Assembly (NCBI GenBank): GCA_905210875.1
Contig: CAJLYN010000006.1
Location: 1-27,808 of the forward strand
Origin: an uncultured Bacteroides sp.
Lineage (GTDB): Bacteria; Bacteroidota; Bacteroidia; Bacteroidales; UBA11471
Reading direction: 5' to 3'
Length of the DNA: 27,808 nt
The translations under genes and the position numbers were made by a program. The notes under the pieces are model-generated. The model searched no databases. It was not told where the DNA came from and was given only the letters and a program-made list of their open reading frames with translations. This document shows, one piece after another, positions 6,831 through 14,967 of the stretch (within the stretch, counting starts at the first letter, position 1; the number at the start of each line of letters is the position of its first letter).

Positions 6831-9500
6831 TCAGAACTCCTGACCCAGGATAAAGTGGAGCTGGCTGCCACTTCTTGACGTCGAAGTAGGCAAGGCTTTG
6901 TCGAAGCCATATCCCCAGTCAATACCCATAAGACCAATCATCGGGAGGAAGATGCGCACACCCACTCCGGCCGAGCGTTTGAGTTTAAAGGGATTGACAT
7001 CTTTTACCTCGGTCCACGCATTACCTGCCTCGGCAAAGGCCAGTGCATATATAATCGTAGAACCCTGCATCAGCACGGGGAAGTGCAACTCGGCACCCAA
7101 GCGAGCATAGGCATAACCCTCTTGTCCATACGGGGTAAGGGCGCCGTTCTCATAACCACGGAGGGCAATGGTCTCGGTCGCGTAGTTGTAAGAAGAACCT
7201 GTCATACCGTCGCCACCCACATAGAAAGTCTCAAAGGGCGACTTCTTGTACTTGTTGTATGAACCCAGGATTCCCAAATCGAAGCGGCCCATCATGACCA
7301 GTGTATAGGTTTTGTCTTCGCCGAACCCGAACGAGGCTAACGGGAGGTAGAATTTACTGTTAAACTTCCATTTATGGTATTCTATCCACCGGTACAGTTT
7401 CTGCTGGTCTTCGGCATTCGAGGCATCGAGCGAAGCATAGTCGGTGTGGTCAAACAGCGAATAGGGCGGTGTAAGTTGTACCGAAAGAGAGAACTGCGAA
7501 CCGCGAGTCGTATAGTAGGGATTGTCTATCGAGTTACGCGCCAGGGTGAGACCCAGGGTAATGCTGTGCGAGGTACCGTTCTGCATACGGAAGAGGTACT
7601 CCCAGTTTTTCAGTTTGTACAGTTGGTAATTGAGGTCGGCCGTGAAGGTGAAATAGTCGTCGGGCCAGGTCAATCGTTGTCCCAGACCGAGCGAGATACC
7701 GAACAACTTGATATACTTATCGGGGTCGATGGCATAGGTATAGTCCGACGCACTGGAATTATAACCATAGAGGTAATCGTAGTAGCTGTAATAGTTGTCG
7801 TTGTAGAACGAGGTACTCAACGCCGTCGACTTACTGTAATAGACCGAGAAGCTGAGCGAATTGGGACGTTTGCCGCCAAACCACGGTTCGAAGAACGACA
7901 TGCTGTAAGACTGGTAGTAGCGGGCATTGGTCTGCACGCTGAGGGTAAGCGTCTGCCCGTCGCCCTGAGGTATGATGCCTTTATAGGTCTTGGGGTTGAA
8001 GAGGTTCTTGACCGAGAAGTTGGTAAATTTCAGGCTCAGTCGGCCAATGATACCGGTCTGTCCCCAACCGGCCGACAGCTCGACCTGGTCGTTGGCTTTC
8101 GATTCGAGCACATAGGTAAGATCTACGGTACCATTCTCATAGTCGGGCTCGGGTTTCACATCCATCGTTTCGGGGTTGAAATGGCCCGACTGCATGATTT
8201 CACGCATCGAACGCATCAGCTCCGAGCGGTTGAAAAGTTCACCCGGCAGGGTACGCAACTCACGACGCACGACATGCTCGTACAGGCGGTCGTTACCGGT
8301 AATGGTCACCTTGTTGATGGTGGCTTGCGGCCCCTCCATGATGGAGAGTTCAAGGTCGATAGAGTCGTTTTCGACATTGCTCTCTATGGCATGTATCTGG
8401 AAAAAGAGATATCCATTGTCCATATAGATGGTCGAGATGGCATCTTCATCGGTTTCGGTACGCTCTTTGAGGAGCTTCTGGTTATAGACATCACCGGGTT
8501 CGAGACGCAGCACACGATTGAGTTGGTCGGTGGTGTAAACGGTATTACCCACCCAGCTGATATCCCGGATAAAATATTGGTCGCCCTCTTCGAGATCGAT
8601 GTATATGTCGACCGTCTTCTCGTCATAGGGCACAACACTGTCGGAGAGAATAACCGCATCGCGGTAACCCAGCTCGTTGTATTTTCCGATGATGAGTTCA
8701 AGGTCTTCGGCATAGCGCTCGGGCACAAACTTCTTGGGACGGAAAAGGGTAGGCAGGTATTTGCGCTGACTGGTTTTCTTCATGGCCCGGTGCAACTTGC
8801 GGTTGCTCAACACCTTGTTTCCGGAGAAATAGATTTTATGTACCTTGATTTTCTCCTTCTTGTCGATGTCTATATCGATAATCACCTGATTTTCATTCGA
8901 TAAGTCATCTTTCAGGTAGATAGACACTTCGGCATTCTTGAAGCCCTTATCGTCGTAATAGCGCTTGATGAGGAGTTTGGCCCGGTCGATGAGATTGGGG
9001 GTTATCTGGTTTCCCTTTATCAGGCCGAGACGCTGCTCCAACTCTTCTCTTTCAGACTTCTTGATTCCGATATAGTTGACCTGCGATATGCGGGGACGTT
9101 GCTGCAATGCGATATTGAGCCATACCTTATTCCCCGCAATCTTGGTTACCGAGATGACAATATCGGAAAAGAGTCCCTGCTTCCAGAAGCGTTTCACGGC
9201 ATCGGTAATGGCATCGCCGGGAATCTCTATTTCATCGCCGACCGAAAGGCCCGAATATCCGATAATCACAAAGTCTTCGTAATTGTCGGTAGCTCCCGAC
9301 ACCGTGATATCGGCAATCTCATACCTGCGAGGTATGGCTCCGTAGTCGATTTGCGGATTGTATATCGTGTCGACCGGCGCACTTCCGGAGAGGGAAAGTT
9401 GAGCGGCCAGCGGCGAAGGAAACAATAGAATGAAAAAAAGTACTGCCAAGAAGCAGGTCTTTTGCAGCGATATATGGCAAGAATGTGTCGACATCATCAT
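6831..9500 (-). CDS. bamA: Outer membrane protein assembly factor BamA
   Basis: BamA is the Omp85 insertase that folds beta-barrel proteins into the outer membrane. The 889-residue product has a signal peptide (about residues 1-34, ending SPLAAQ), five POTRA-like repeats (about 55-465), and a 16-strand-type barrel to the C-terminus, which ends LHFILGQEF with the terminal aromatic expected of an outer-membrane barrel. IALRGYENG is the lid-loop motif equivalent to VRGF. Between barrel strands near residues 560-595 is an unusually Tyr-, Asn- and Ser-rich stretch, likely a surface loop. The ATG overlaps the uppS stop in an ATGA arrangement, which indicates translational coupling. Two further Met codons follow directly, so the start is uncertain by two residues. 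The OmpH chaperones follow downstream. Confidence 0.97.
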   Translation of the reverse strand: MMMSTHSCHISLQKTCFLAVLFFILLFPSPLAAQLSLSGSAPVDTIYNPQIDYGAIPRRYEIADITVSGATDNYEDFVIIGYSGLSVGDEIEIPGDAITDAVKRFWKQGLFSDIVISVTKIAGNKVWLNIALQQRPRISQVNYIGIKKSEREELEQRLGLIKGNQITPNLIDRAKLLIKRYYDDKGFKNAEVSIYLKDDLSNENQVIIDIDIDKKEKIKVHKIYFSGNKVLSNRKLHRAMKKTSQRKYLPTLFRPKKFVPERYAEDLELIIGKYNELGYRDAVILSDSVVPYDEKTVDIYIDLEEGDQYFIRDISWVGNTVYTTDQLNRVLRLEPGDVYNQKLLKERTETDEDAISTIYMDNGYLFFQIHAIESNVENDSIDLELSIMEGPQATINKVTITGNDRLYEHVVRRELRTLPGELFNRSELMRSMREIMQSGHFNPETMDVKPEPDYENGTVDLTYVLESKANDQVELSAGWGQTGIIGRLSLKFTNFSVKNLFNPKTYKGIIPQGDGQTLTLSVQTNARYYQSYSMSFFEPWFGGKRPNSLSFSVYYSKSTALSTSFYNDNYYSYYDYLYGYNSSASDYTYAIDPDKYIKLFGISLGLGQRLTWPDDYFTFTADLNYQLYKLKNWEYLFRMQNGTSHSITLGLTLARNSIDNPYYTTRGSQFSLSVQLTPPYSLFDHTDYASLDASNAEDQQKLYRWIEYHKWKFNSKFYLPLASFGFGEDKTYTLVMMGRFDLGILGSYNKYKKSPFETFYVGGDGMTGSSYNYATETIALRGYENGALTPYGQEGYAYARLGAELHFPVLMQGSTIIYALAFAEAGNAWTEVKDVNPFKLKRSAGVGVRIFLPMIGLMGIDWGYGFDKALPTSTSRSGSQLHFILGQEF

Positions 9501-10234
9501 AATTGTTCACTGATTTTTCCGAAGCGACGTTCGCGCGACTGATAATCACAAATAGCTTTATACAGGCTCTCTTCGTCGAAGTCGGGCCAATATTGTGGTG
9601 TAAAATAGAGTTCTGAATAAGCGGCCTGCCACAACAGGAAGTTGCTGATGCGGCATTCTCCCCCGGTGCGTATCAGCAGGTCGGGGTCGGGAATGGCACT
9701 CGTCGTAAGGGCCGACGAAACACACTGTTCATCGATTTGCTCGGGCAACAAACGGCCGGCGGCTGCCTCCGCAGCCAAGAATCGGGCGGCGCGCACGATT
9801 TCCCATCGGGAAGAGTAGCTCAACGCCAGCACCAAGGTAATACCCGTATTGGAGGCCGTCTGCTCCATGCAACGGAAGAGACGCTCCCGCACCTCAGCCG
9901 GCATACGTTCCAAATCGCCGATAGCCGTGAGACGCACATTGTTTTTCATCAATTCGGGAGTTTCCTGCTCAATGGCCATGACCATCAACGCCATCAAAGC
10001 ATGCACCTCCTCTTCGGGACGAGACCAATTCTCGGTCGAAAATGTATATAGAGTCAAATATTCTATTCCCAAATTACCGGCGGTACGGGTAATGGTGCGC
10101 ACCGCCTCCACTCCTTGACGATGACCGTAAGAGCGTTCTTTGCCCCGCTCCTTGGCCCAACGGCCGTTACCGTCCATAATGATGGCAATGTGCCGTGGCA
10201 AGCGGGTTTTATCGATGTTGTCTATAAGCGACAT
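9497..10234 (-). CDS. uppS: Isoprenyl transferase / undecaprenyl diphosphate synthase
   Basis: UppS condenses eight isopentenyl diphosphates onto farnesyl diphosphate in cis to make the C55 lipid carrier for peptidoglycan and O-antigen or capsule units. The 245-residue protein has the family signature [19 protein letters not shown] near residue 14 with the catalytic Asp of MDGNGRWA. It also has [24 protein letters not shown], and the C-terminal [27 protein letters not shown], which binds diphosphate. The last residues overlap the bamA start by 4 nt. The gene follows a DUF6089 gene by 39 nt. The pairing of uppS with bamA is common in Bacteroidales, but the extra coupling suggests shared control of carrier lipid and outer-membrane assembly. 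Confidence 0.97.
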   Translation of the reverse strand: MSLIDNIDKTRLPRHIAIIMDGNGRWAKERGKERSYGHRQGVEAVRTITRTAGNLGIEYLTLYTFSTENWSRPEEEVHALMALMVMAIEQETPELMKNNVRLTAIGDLERMPAEVRERLFRCMEQTASNTGITLVLALSYSSRWEIVRAARFLAAEAAAGRLLPEQIDEQCVSSALTTSAIPDPDLLIRTGGECRISNFLLWQAAYSELYFTPQYWPDFDEESLYKAICDYQSRERRFGKISEQL

Positions 10235-10273
10235 TTTTGTTTACTATATGGTTATATCATTAGTATGAAACCT

Positions 10274-10951
10274 CTAAAAAGCACTCGACGGATTACAATC
10301 AACACACTTGCGACCGATGTCGTAGGTGATGGAAATCATCGTGAGTGCATACCAGTCGGTATTTTTAAAGGCCGCACTGGTAATACGATAGGGGTCGTCC
10401 AAAGCCTTACCGTCGAGCTTGTCGCCCAAGGTCTTGCGCATGGTAAATTCCACAGCGAGATTCCAGCGTCGGGCCAACTTATATTTCACACCCACCCCCA
10501 TGGGTATGTGGAGCGAGAAATATCCGTCGCCTTTCCGAGGCACGGCCGTAAAGCCAAGACCGGTTACTATATAGGGCGTAAAGCGCCGGGTACCCTTGTA
10601 GCTCTCGCCCATGCCGTAATGGAAGAAATTGAACTCGGCTTCTGCCCCGAAATCCATCACCGAACGACTGAACGCATACTGAGCATTTCCCGGAAAGACA
10701 TTCGACAACCCTTGGGTCGACCCTTTCACACGAGTCATCGTCAGGTTATATTTCAAGGCCCAACGATAATTGATGTGCTGGCGAAACAACACCCCATAAG
10801 CCCCGCCGGGCTTGTGAAACGGGTTACTGCTTATATCGCCTACGTATGCACCTATTCCGCCTGCCGCACCTATCTCGTAGAGATACTCTTGGGCCGACAA
10901 CGGCAGCAGGCTGCCTATCAACCAGAGAAGTGCGACCAGCTTTTTTCTCAT
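10274..10951 (-). CDS. DUF6089-family outer-membrane beta-barrel-like protein
   Basis: About 225 residues. The chosen ATG gives a clean signal peptide, MRKKLVALLWLIGSLLPLSAQ. In-frame ATGs at 10963 and 10978 would add 4 or 9 residues. The mature part begins EYLYEIGAAGGIGAYVGDISSNPFHKPGGAYGVLFR, then alternates short hydrophobic and aromatic strands with Gly-rich turns (YNLTMTRVKGS, TPYIVTGLGFTAVP, IPMGVGVKYKLARRWNLAVEFTMRKTLGDKLDG). This pattern fits an eight-stranded outer-membrane barrel and the DUF6089 family. The C-terminus, RKCVDCNPSSAF, has two cysteines. The function is unknown. The steady position just upstream of uppS and bamA points to an envelope role, perhaps as a BAM client or partner. 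Confidence 0.82.
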   Translation of the reverse strand: MRKKLVALLWLIGSLLPLSAQEYLYEIGAAGGIGAYVGDISSNPFHKPGGAYGVLFRQHINYRWALKYNLTMTRVKGSTQGLSNVFPGNAQYAFSRSVMDFGAEAEFNFFHYGMGESYKGTRRFTPYIVTGLGFTAVPRKGDGYFSLHIPMGVGVKYKLARRWNLAVEFTMRKTLGDKLDGKALDDPYRITSAAFKNTDWYALTMISITYDIGRKCVDCNPSSAF

Positions 10952-11042
10952 ATTCCGATACATTTTGCGCTGTCTCATGTATGAGAAACGCCGCCCGGGT
11001 TCAAAAAATTATCTCCCACCCCTACTATTTTTACATTCTTCA

Positions 11043-12575
11043 CTAAAAGGTGAAGCGCAGTACGACGCCGCGACATATCTCGTCAATCAAATTGTTGCGA
11101 CTGTCATATCCGCCAAATACATAGACGTATGGCACTGCTTCATCGCTACTGCGGGTCACACGGCTGAGGTAGGGCATCTCGGCCCATTGCCACGTTGAGA
11201 GCGATGTTGCCGGTATCACCGCCGACTCCTCACTGATGTAGGCCGAGGCAAATGCCCGAGAAGTAAATCCCATGTTCGACACATAGAGCGGAGTGCCCTT
11301 GGCGGCCTGTTCCCAGTATCCGCCCAATGTATTGGTATAGTAGAGGTCGTTGCGGACGCCGGTGGCATCTTTTCCGCCCAATATGTAATAGTAGGTCTTG
11401 CGGACAAAATAGTCCGACTCAGCATTGTATTCGTCGTTGTAATAGGAGAAAAACAGCGCGCCTTCACGAGGCGATACCGCAGCCCCCGCACCACCGGCAA
11501 TTCCCACCTTGGAGAGCGCTGCCCATCGTACACCATCGTACGCCCATATGTGACCACTGTAAGAATTGTCGGCGCACCGACCTCCAAAGAAATATATTTG
11601 CGAGGTTCCGTATGAGGTATCGCTATAAGCTATCGTGTTACTGTATCCCGACACCGGAAAGTTGGTCTCTATCAACGTTTCTGCGGTATAGGTTCCTGCT
11701 TCGTACGTAGCATGGACATACCCAGCCTCCGTAACGGCAACTCCCGTGAGCCGTTCGTTCCACACCCCGATGAGAGCAGCAAAGCGAGCATCAGCAACGG
11801 GAGTCCACGTCAGGCCGTCGGCCGAGCGGCACAACGTCTGGTTGCCATCGGCATCAGGTGTACCGCACAGTGCAAAAAGTGTATCGGACGACGCTACAAT
11901 CGTCGACACCGAAAGGGTATCGCCCCAGGGCGCGAACGTATAAAGATCCCACCTGTCGGCAGGAGCCGATGAGACGCCCAGACTGTAGGCTGTGCCATCA
12001 GTGGTAAAGCAATAGGCTTTGTCTCCGAAAGCAACGGTCTTCTGAGCCACCGGCGATTCAAGCAACGTAGGCAACGTGTGTGCGCCCAATGTAGCCCACA
12101 CCAGCGAATCGGCCTGCACCCGGTGTACACGCACCTCGATACGGTACTCCTGCGTGGTAACGCCATCGGCGGCTACGACTTTCATTTTGACATCGTTGTT
12201 GAAATCGATTGAGTCGCTATCGTCTTCGAGATAGTCAATGGTCTTCAACAAAGAACCATCGTCTTTGCCGAGAACCGTAATTTCGACACTCGACGGATTG
12301 TCAAAGGTAATATCCGGAACAAGGGCAGAGATATCTGTACCGTAAGGAAACGAATCGGGATTGTAAATTTGGCCCTTCACCAGATCGATGGTAAAATAGC
12401 GATAAGAGAGGTTGGTCAGTATATCAATATCGGCCGCCAATGAAAAGGTGCGCACCATCGTATTGGCATTCGATGTGTATATGAGATCGGCATCATCGTC
12501 GGAATTACAGGCCACCAGCCCATACAACATCACACCGATACACACCGGCAACAAAAAAAATCTCGTCAGCTTCAT
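11043..12575 (-). CDS. DUF6242-type lipoprotein with Kelch-like propeller
   Basis: About 510 residues from the ATG that starts MKLTRFFLLPVCIGVMLYGLVAC; LVAC is a good lipobox, with acylation at the Cys, followed by the acidic SDDDAD often seen in surface-exported Bacteroidota lipoproteins. Residues to about 150 (TFSLAADIDILTNLSYRYFTIDLVKGQIYNPDSFPYGTDIS, DVKMKVVAADGVTTQEYRIEVRVHR) match the DUF6242 N-terminal domain. The rest has repeated blocks of the Kelch/propeller type, such as IYFFGGRCADNSYSGHIWAYDGVRW, YYYILGGKDATGVRNDLYYTNTLGGYWEQAA and PYVYVFGGYDSRNNLIDEI. No enzyme residues are apparent. It may bind glycans or envelope partners. The gene follows ribD by 116 nt, with a likely promoter in between, and precedes the DUF6089 gene. 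Confidence 0.85.
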   Translation of the reverse strand: MKLTRFFLLPVCIGVMLYGLVACNSDDDADLIYTSNANTMVRTFSLAADIDILTNLSYRYFTIDLVKGQIYNPDSFPYGTDISALVPDITFDNPSSVEITVLGKDDGSLLKTIDYLEDDSDSIDFNNDVKMKVVAADGVTTQEYRIEVRVHRVQADSLVWATLGAHTLPTLLESPVAQKTVAFGDKAYCFTTDGTAYSLGVSSAPADRWDLYTFAPWGDTLSVSTIVASSDTLFALCGTPDADGNQTLCRSADGLTWTPVADARFAALIGVWNERLTGVAVTEAGYVHATYEAGTYTAETLIETNFPVSGYSNTIAYSDTSYGTSQIYFFGGRCADNSYSGHIWAYDGVRWAALSKVGIAGGAGAAVSPREGALFFSYYNDEYNAESDYFVRKTYYYILGGKDATGVRNDLYYTNTLGGYWEQAAKGTPLYVSNMGFTSRAFASAYISEESAVIPATSLSTWQWAEMPYLSRVTRSSDEAVPYVYVFGGYDSRNNLIDEICRGVVLRFTF

Positions 12576-12607
12576 TCCAAAGAAAGAGGTTACATGATAC
12601 AAGGTCA

Positions 12608-12615
12608 CAAAATTA
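12608..12615 (-). promoter_or_regulatory. Probable -7 element of the DUF6242-uppS-bamA run
   Basis: The minus strand reads TAATTTTG, a full TAnnTTTG match, 33 nt before the DUF6242 start. Predicted transcription would begin near 12604. No good TTG is seen at the ideal -33 distance, so confidence is moderate. It would let the envelope genes be expressed apart from ribD. Confidence 0.45.
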
Positions 12616-12691
12616 GAAAGATTTTCGGCTTTTTCTTCTTCTGATGGAGATTATTATAATAATTTATAATATAGGCCTCTTTCTTTGCGCT

Positions 12692-13765
12692 TTATGACAA
12701 ACGAGCCAAGTGGGAATAACGTTGAAGTTGATGTAAGCCGCACATCATACTTGTCCGACACAAAGCCTGGGAAAGAGCGGGAGCCCGCACCCCCTCATGC
12801 AAGACGAGAGGTGCAGTTTCGACATAGGCTTCGTCCCAATATCCGGCATCGATAAACGATTGCAGCGTAACGGCTCCACCCTCAACCAGCAGAGAAGTAA
12901 CGCCCTCATCATAAAGAGATTTCAGCAGTTGTGGAATCACCGGCCTGGAAAAATCGAGTACTGTGCAGCGCACTGCCCCGGCCGATGTCGGCAATGGTAT
13001 CGGGTGGGACGTAAAAATTTCGGTAGGCAGCCCGTCGGTGAGCAAGGGCGACGACGGAGGAAAGTCGATGTGCGCACCAAGAACGACGCGCAGCGGAGAG
13101 CGTCGGCCCGGCCACAGGCGCAAGGTAAGCGACGGATTGTCGCAATGCAAAGTACGAGAGCCCACCAATATGGCGTCGCTCCCGGCCCGGAGACGATGCA
13201 CGAGAAGCGACGTTTGCTCGTCGGAAAAACGACAGGGCGGCTCATCGGGAGTGCGACAGCTGTCGATAAAACCATCGGAACTCTGAGCCCACTTCAAGAC
13301 GACATACGGGCGCTGCTGTTCATGGGCCGTCATAAAAGCGACGTTCAATGCCCGACACTCTTCGTCGAGGGCTCCTGTAACGACCTCGATGCCGGCATCA
13401 CGCAACAGAGCAATACCCCGCCCCGAAACTTTGGGAAACGGATCGAGACACCCTATAACAACACGGGGTATCTTCTTCTCGATAATCAGGAGGCTGCACG
13501 GCGGGGTCTTCCCGTAATGGGAGCAGGGCTCGAGCGAGACATACAGCGTGGAACGGGAAAGCAATTCGGGATTTCGCACCGAGGCAATGGCATTGACTTC
13601 GGCATGCGGGCCGCCAAACTGCCGGTGATACCCCTCACCTATTATCCGACCATCGCACACAACGACGGCTCCCACCATGGGGTTGGGCGACACATGGCCA
13701 CGGCCACAGGCTGCCAGTTGCAGGCATCGCCGCATATACATCTCGTCAACGTTCTGATTTTCCAT
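12692..13765 (-). CDS. ribD: Bifunctional riboflavin biosynthesis deaminase/reductase
   Basis: RibD deaminates the GTP-derived diaminohydroxy pyrimidine and then reduces its ribosyl chain, the second and third steps of riboflavin synthesis. The N-terminal deaminase domain (about residues 5-130) has SPNPMVGAVVV, the zinc motif PHAEVNAI, and EPCSHYGKTPPC. The C-terminal reductase domain has RPYVVLKWAQSSDG, DAILVGSRT and TSLLVEGG. The protein is full length at about 357 residues. I chose the ATG giving MENQNVDEMYMRRCLQLA; an upstream ATG at 13801 would add 12 Lys-, Asn- and Glu-rich residues. It is divergent from prmC across the 83-bp repeat region. No FMN riboswitch is visible upstream. The nearest consensus -7 facing it lies inside prmC. 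Confidence 0.94.
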   Translation of the reverse strand: MENQNVDEMYMRRCLQLAACGRGHVSPNPMVGAVVVCDGRIIGEGYHRQFGGPHAEVNAIASVRNPELLSRSTLYVSLEPCSHYGKTPPCSLLIIEKKIPRVVIGCLDPFPKVSGRGIALLRDAGIEVVTGALDEECRALNVAFMTAHEQQRPYVVLKWAQSSDGFIDSCRTPDEPPCRFSDEQTSLLVHRLRAGSDAILVGSRTLHCDNPSLTLRLWPGRRSPLRVVLGAHIDFPPSSPLLTDGLPTEIFTSHPIPLPTSAGAVRCTVLDFSRPVIPQLLKSLYDEGVTSLLVEGGAVTLQSFIDAGYWDEAYVETAPLVLHEGVRAPALSQALCRTSMMCGLHQLQRYSHLARLS

Positions 13766-13920
13766 TGTCTCTATCTGATTATCATTCTTTTTCTCAATCA
13801 TGAGCGGCTTTTATCCGACTTTTCCGCCCCTCCTTCCCGGCGGTTGCGAGAGTCGAGAAGGGGTAGCGGCGGCACCGCCAACGGCTTCCGACGCCATTTT
13901 TTCTTTTACCTCGACACCCC

Positions 13921-14108
13921 GGCTTTGCCTTCTTTTCAGAAGAGAGGAGGTGCCTCGGCATAGTCAGTGACGAAAACTTTGTTTTCTCCCCCCCTCTGCT
14001 CTCGGCTTTCGCTATCTTTTCAGAAGACAGGGGGCGCCTCGGCATAGGCAACGACGAAAACTTCGTTTTCTCCTTGCCTCTGCTCTCGGCTTTCGCTATC
14101 TTTGCCTC
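13921..14108 (+). repeat. Tandem direct repeat (83-84 bp unit) carrying the prmC promoter
   Basis: Copy A covers 13921-14003 and copy B covers 14004-14087. A third partial copy starts at 14088 and runs into the prmC ATG. Shared blocks are CTTTTCAGAAGA, GCCTCGGCATAG, GACGAAAACTT, GTTTTCTCC and CCTCTGCTCTC. Each copy contains GAAAAC-3 nt-GTTTTC, a small inverted repeat. The start of each unit holds the -7 position of the promoter: TTCTTTT in A, TATCTTTT in B and the consensus TATCTTTG in the third. The A and B copies have thus lost, or never had, the final G. A few substitutions and one indel separate the copies, so the duplication is not brand new. Confidence 0.85.
14074..14104 (+). promoter_or_regulatory. 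Promoter of prmC-recX-comF
   Basis: TTG at 14074-14076, a 20-nt spacer, then TATCTTTG at 14097-14104, an excellent Bacteroidota housekeeping promoter. Only 4 nt separate the -7 element from the prmC ATG, so the transcript should begin at or within a few bases of the start codon, which implies leaderless or nearly leaderless translation. Confidence 0.75.
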
Positions 14109-14957
14109 ATGCAAAAGACAATCCGACATATCCAGGAAGCGCTCGACGGCCTCTATCCGCCCGAAGAGATACGCGCCCTCACCCGACTGCTGCAAGAGGA
14201 GGTGTGCGGACTCTCTCCCGTGGAGGCATTCTTGCACAAAGATAGGATTTTGGACGAACCTATCCGAAAAAAAATCGAAGTTATCGTCGAAAGGCTCAAA
14301 AAAAACGAACCGGTCCAATACGTTTTGGGACACACCCACTTCGACGGCCTGCGTATAGGCGTTGCCCCGGGGGTACTCATACCACGCCCCGAAACCGAGG
14401 AGCTGACCCTGCTCATCGCCGACGAAAACCGGAAGTGTCCGCCGTCGAGCATCGTCGACATCGGCACGGGAAGTGGCTGCATAGCCATCGCCCTCTCGCA
14501 CCGGTTTCCTGAATGTCGCGTCGAGGGGTGGGACATCTCACCCAACGCCCTGCGCATAGCCGAGGCCAACAACCGCTCGCTGGGCACCCGCGTACAATTT
14601 CGCCAACTTGACATTCTGCACTTTACCCCGGAAGCCGACGCATACGGCCGCTACGACATGATTGTAAGCAACCCGCCCTACATCGTCCCCTCGGAGGTAG
14701 ACGCCATGGAGCCCAACGTACTCGACCACGAGCCGCACTCGGCGCTCTTTGTTCCCGAGGAGGAGCCGCTGCTCTTCTACCGGGCCATCGCCGTGGTCGC
14801 AAGACATCTTCTGCACGACGGCGGACGGCTCTATTTTGAAATCAATCCGCTCTTTGCCCGGGAAACCGAACAGATGCTTCACGACGAGGGGTTCCGCCAC
14901 ATACAGGTCCGCCGCGACCTGTCGGGCCGGGAACGCTTCGCCTCAGCCACCCGATAA
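14109..14957 (+). CDS. prmC: Peptide chain release factor N5-glutamine methyltransferase
   Basis: PrmC methylates the Gln of the GGQ motif in release factors RF1 and RF2, using S-adenosylmethionine, which speeds termination. The 282-residue protein has a helical N-terminal release-factor-binding domain (about 1-95, with GVLIPRPETEEL near 88-99), the SAM-binding motif DIGTGSGCIAIAL (117-129), and the catalytic SNPPY at 187-191, followed by the usual LFVPEEEPLLFYRAI. The ATG gives an N-terminus (MQKTIRHIQEALDGLYPPEEI) that aligns well with Bacteroidales homologues, and no later in-frame ATG lies before the catalytic motif. Its promoter nearly abuts the start codon. recX follows after 10 nt and comF after that, an operon of otherwise unrelated housekeeping genes. 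Confidence 0.96.
   Translation: MQKTIRHIQEALDGLYPPEEIRALTRLLQEEVCGLSPVEAFLHKDRILDEPIRKKIEVIVERLKKNEPVQYVLGHTHFDGLRIGVAPGVLIPRPETEELTLLIADENRKCPPSSIVDIGTGSGCIAIALSHRFPECRVEGWDISPNALRIAEANNRSLGTRVQFRQLDILHFTPEADAYGRYDMIVSNPPYIVPSEVDAMEPNVLDHEPHSALFVPEEEPLLFYRAIAVVARHLLHDGGRLYFEINPLFARETEQMLHDEGFRHIQVRRDLSGRERFASATR
14237..14244 (-). promoter_or_regulatory. Possible antisense -7 element inside prmC facing ribD
   Basis: The minus strand reads TATCTTTG here, with a run of T about 22 nt upstream in the promoter sense. It could start a long-leader transcript (about 430-470 nt) through the repeat region into ribD. Chance occurrence in coding sequence is quite possible. Confidence 0.25.
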
Positions 14958-14967
14958 ACACCGACCA

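Larger units (their letters stand above)
13802..14108. other. Divergent ribD-prmC intergenic region
   Basis: This 307-bp gap holds the prmC promoter and two tandem 83-84 bp repeats (described separately). Upstream of those is a GC-rich stretch (13850-13920) that loosely resembles a decayed further copy. It can be read as an open frame on the minus strand, but the peptide is just translated repeat. No RNA gene or riboswitch is recognised. Confidence 0.7.

Noticed and set aside
7374..8903. Long plus-strand frame of about 500 codons
   Set aside because: Antisense shadow of bamA. High GC at codon third positions keeps the opposite strand open.
10973..10986. TCTCAT-2 nt-ATGAGA inverted repeat before the DUF6089 gene
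   Set aside because: Six-bp arms with a 2-nt spacer arise easily by chance and would not form an RNA hairpin; no consensus promoter is next to it.
12576..12691. Possible riboswitch or RNA gene between ribD and the DUF6242 gene
   Set aside because: The stretch is AT-rich and shows only a probable promoter; I found no conserved FMN or other aptamer pattern.
13794..14501. Minus-strand frame of 235 codons with repeated KAESRG..EKTKFSSL peptides
   Set aside because: It covers the tandem promoter repeat and the antisense of prmC. The repeating peptide is just the DNA repeat translated, with no domain or start context.
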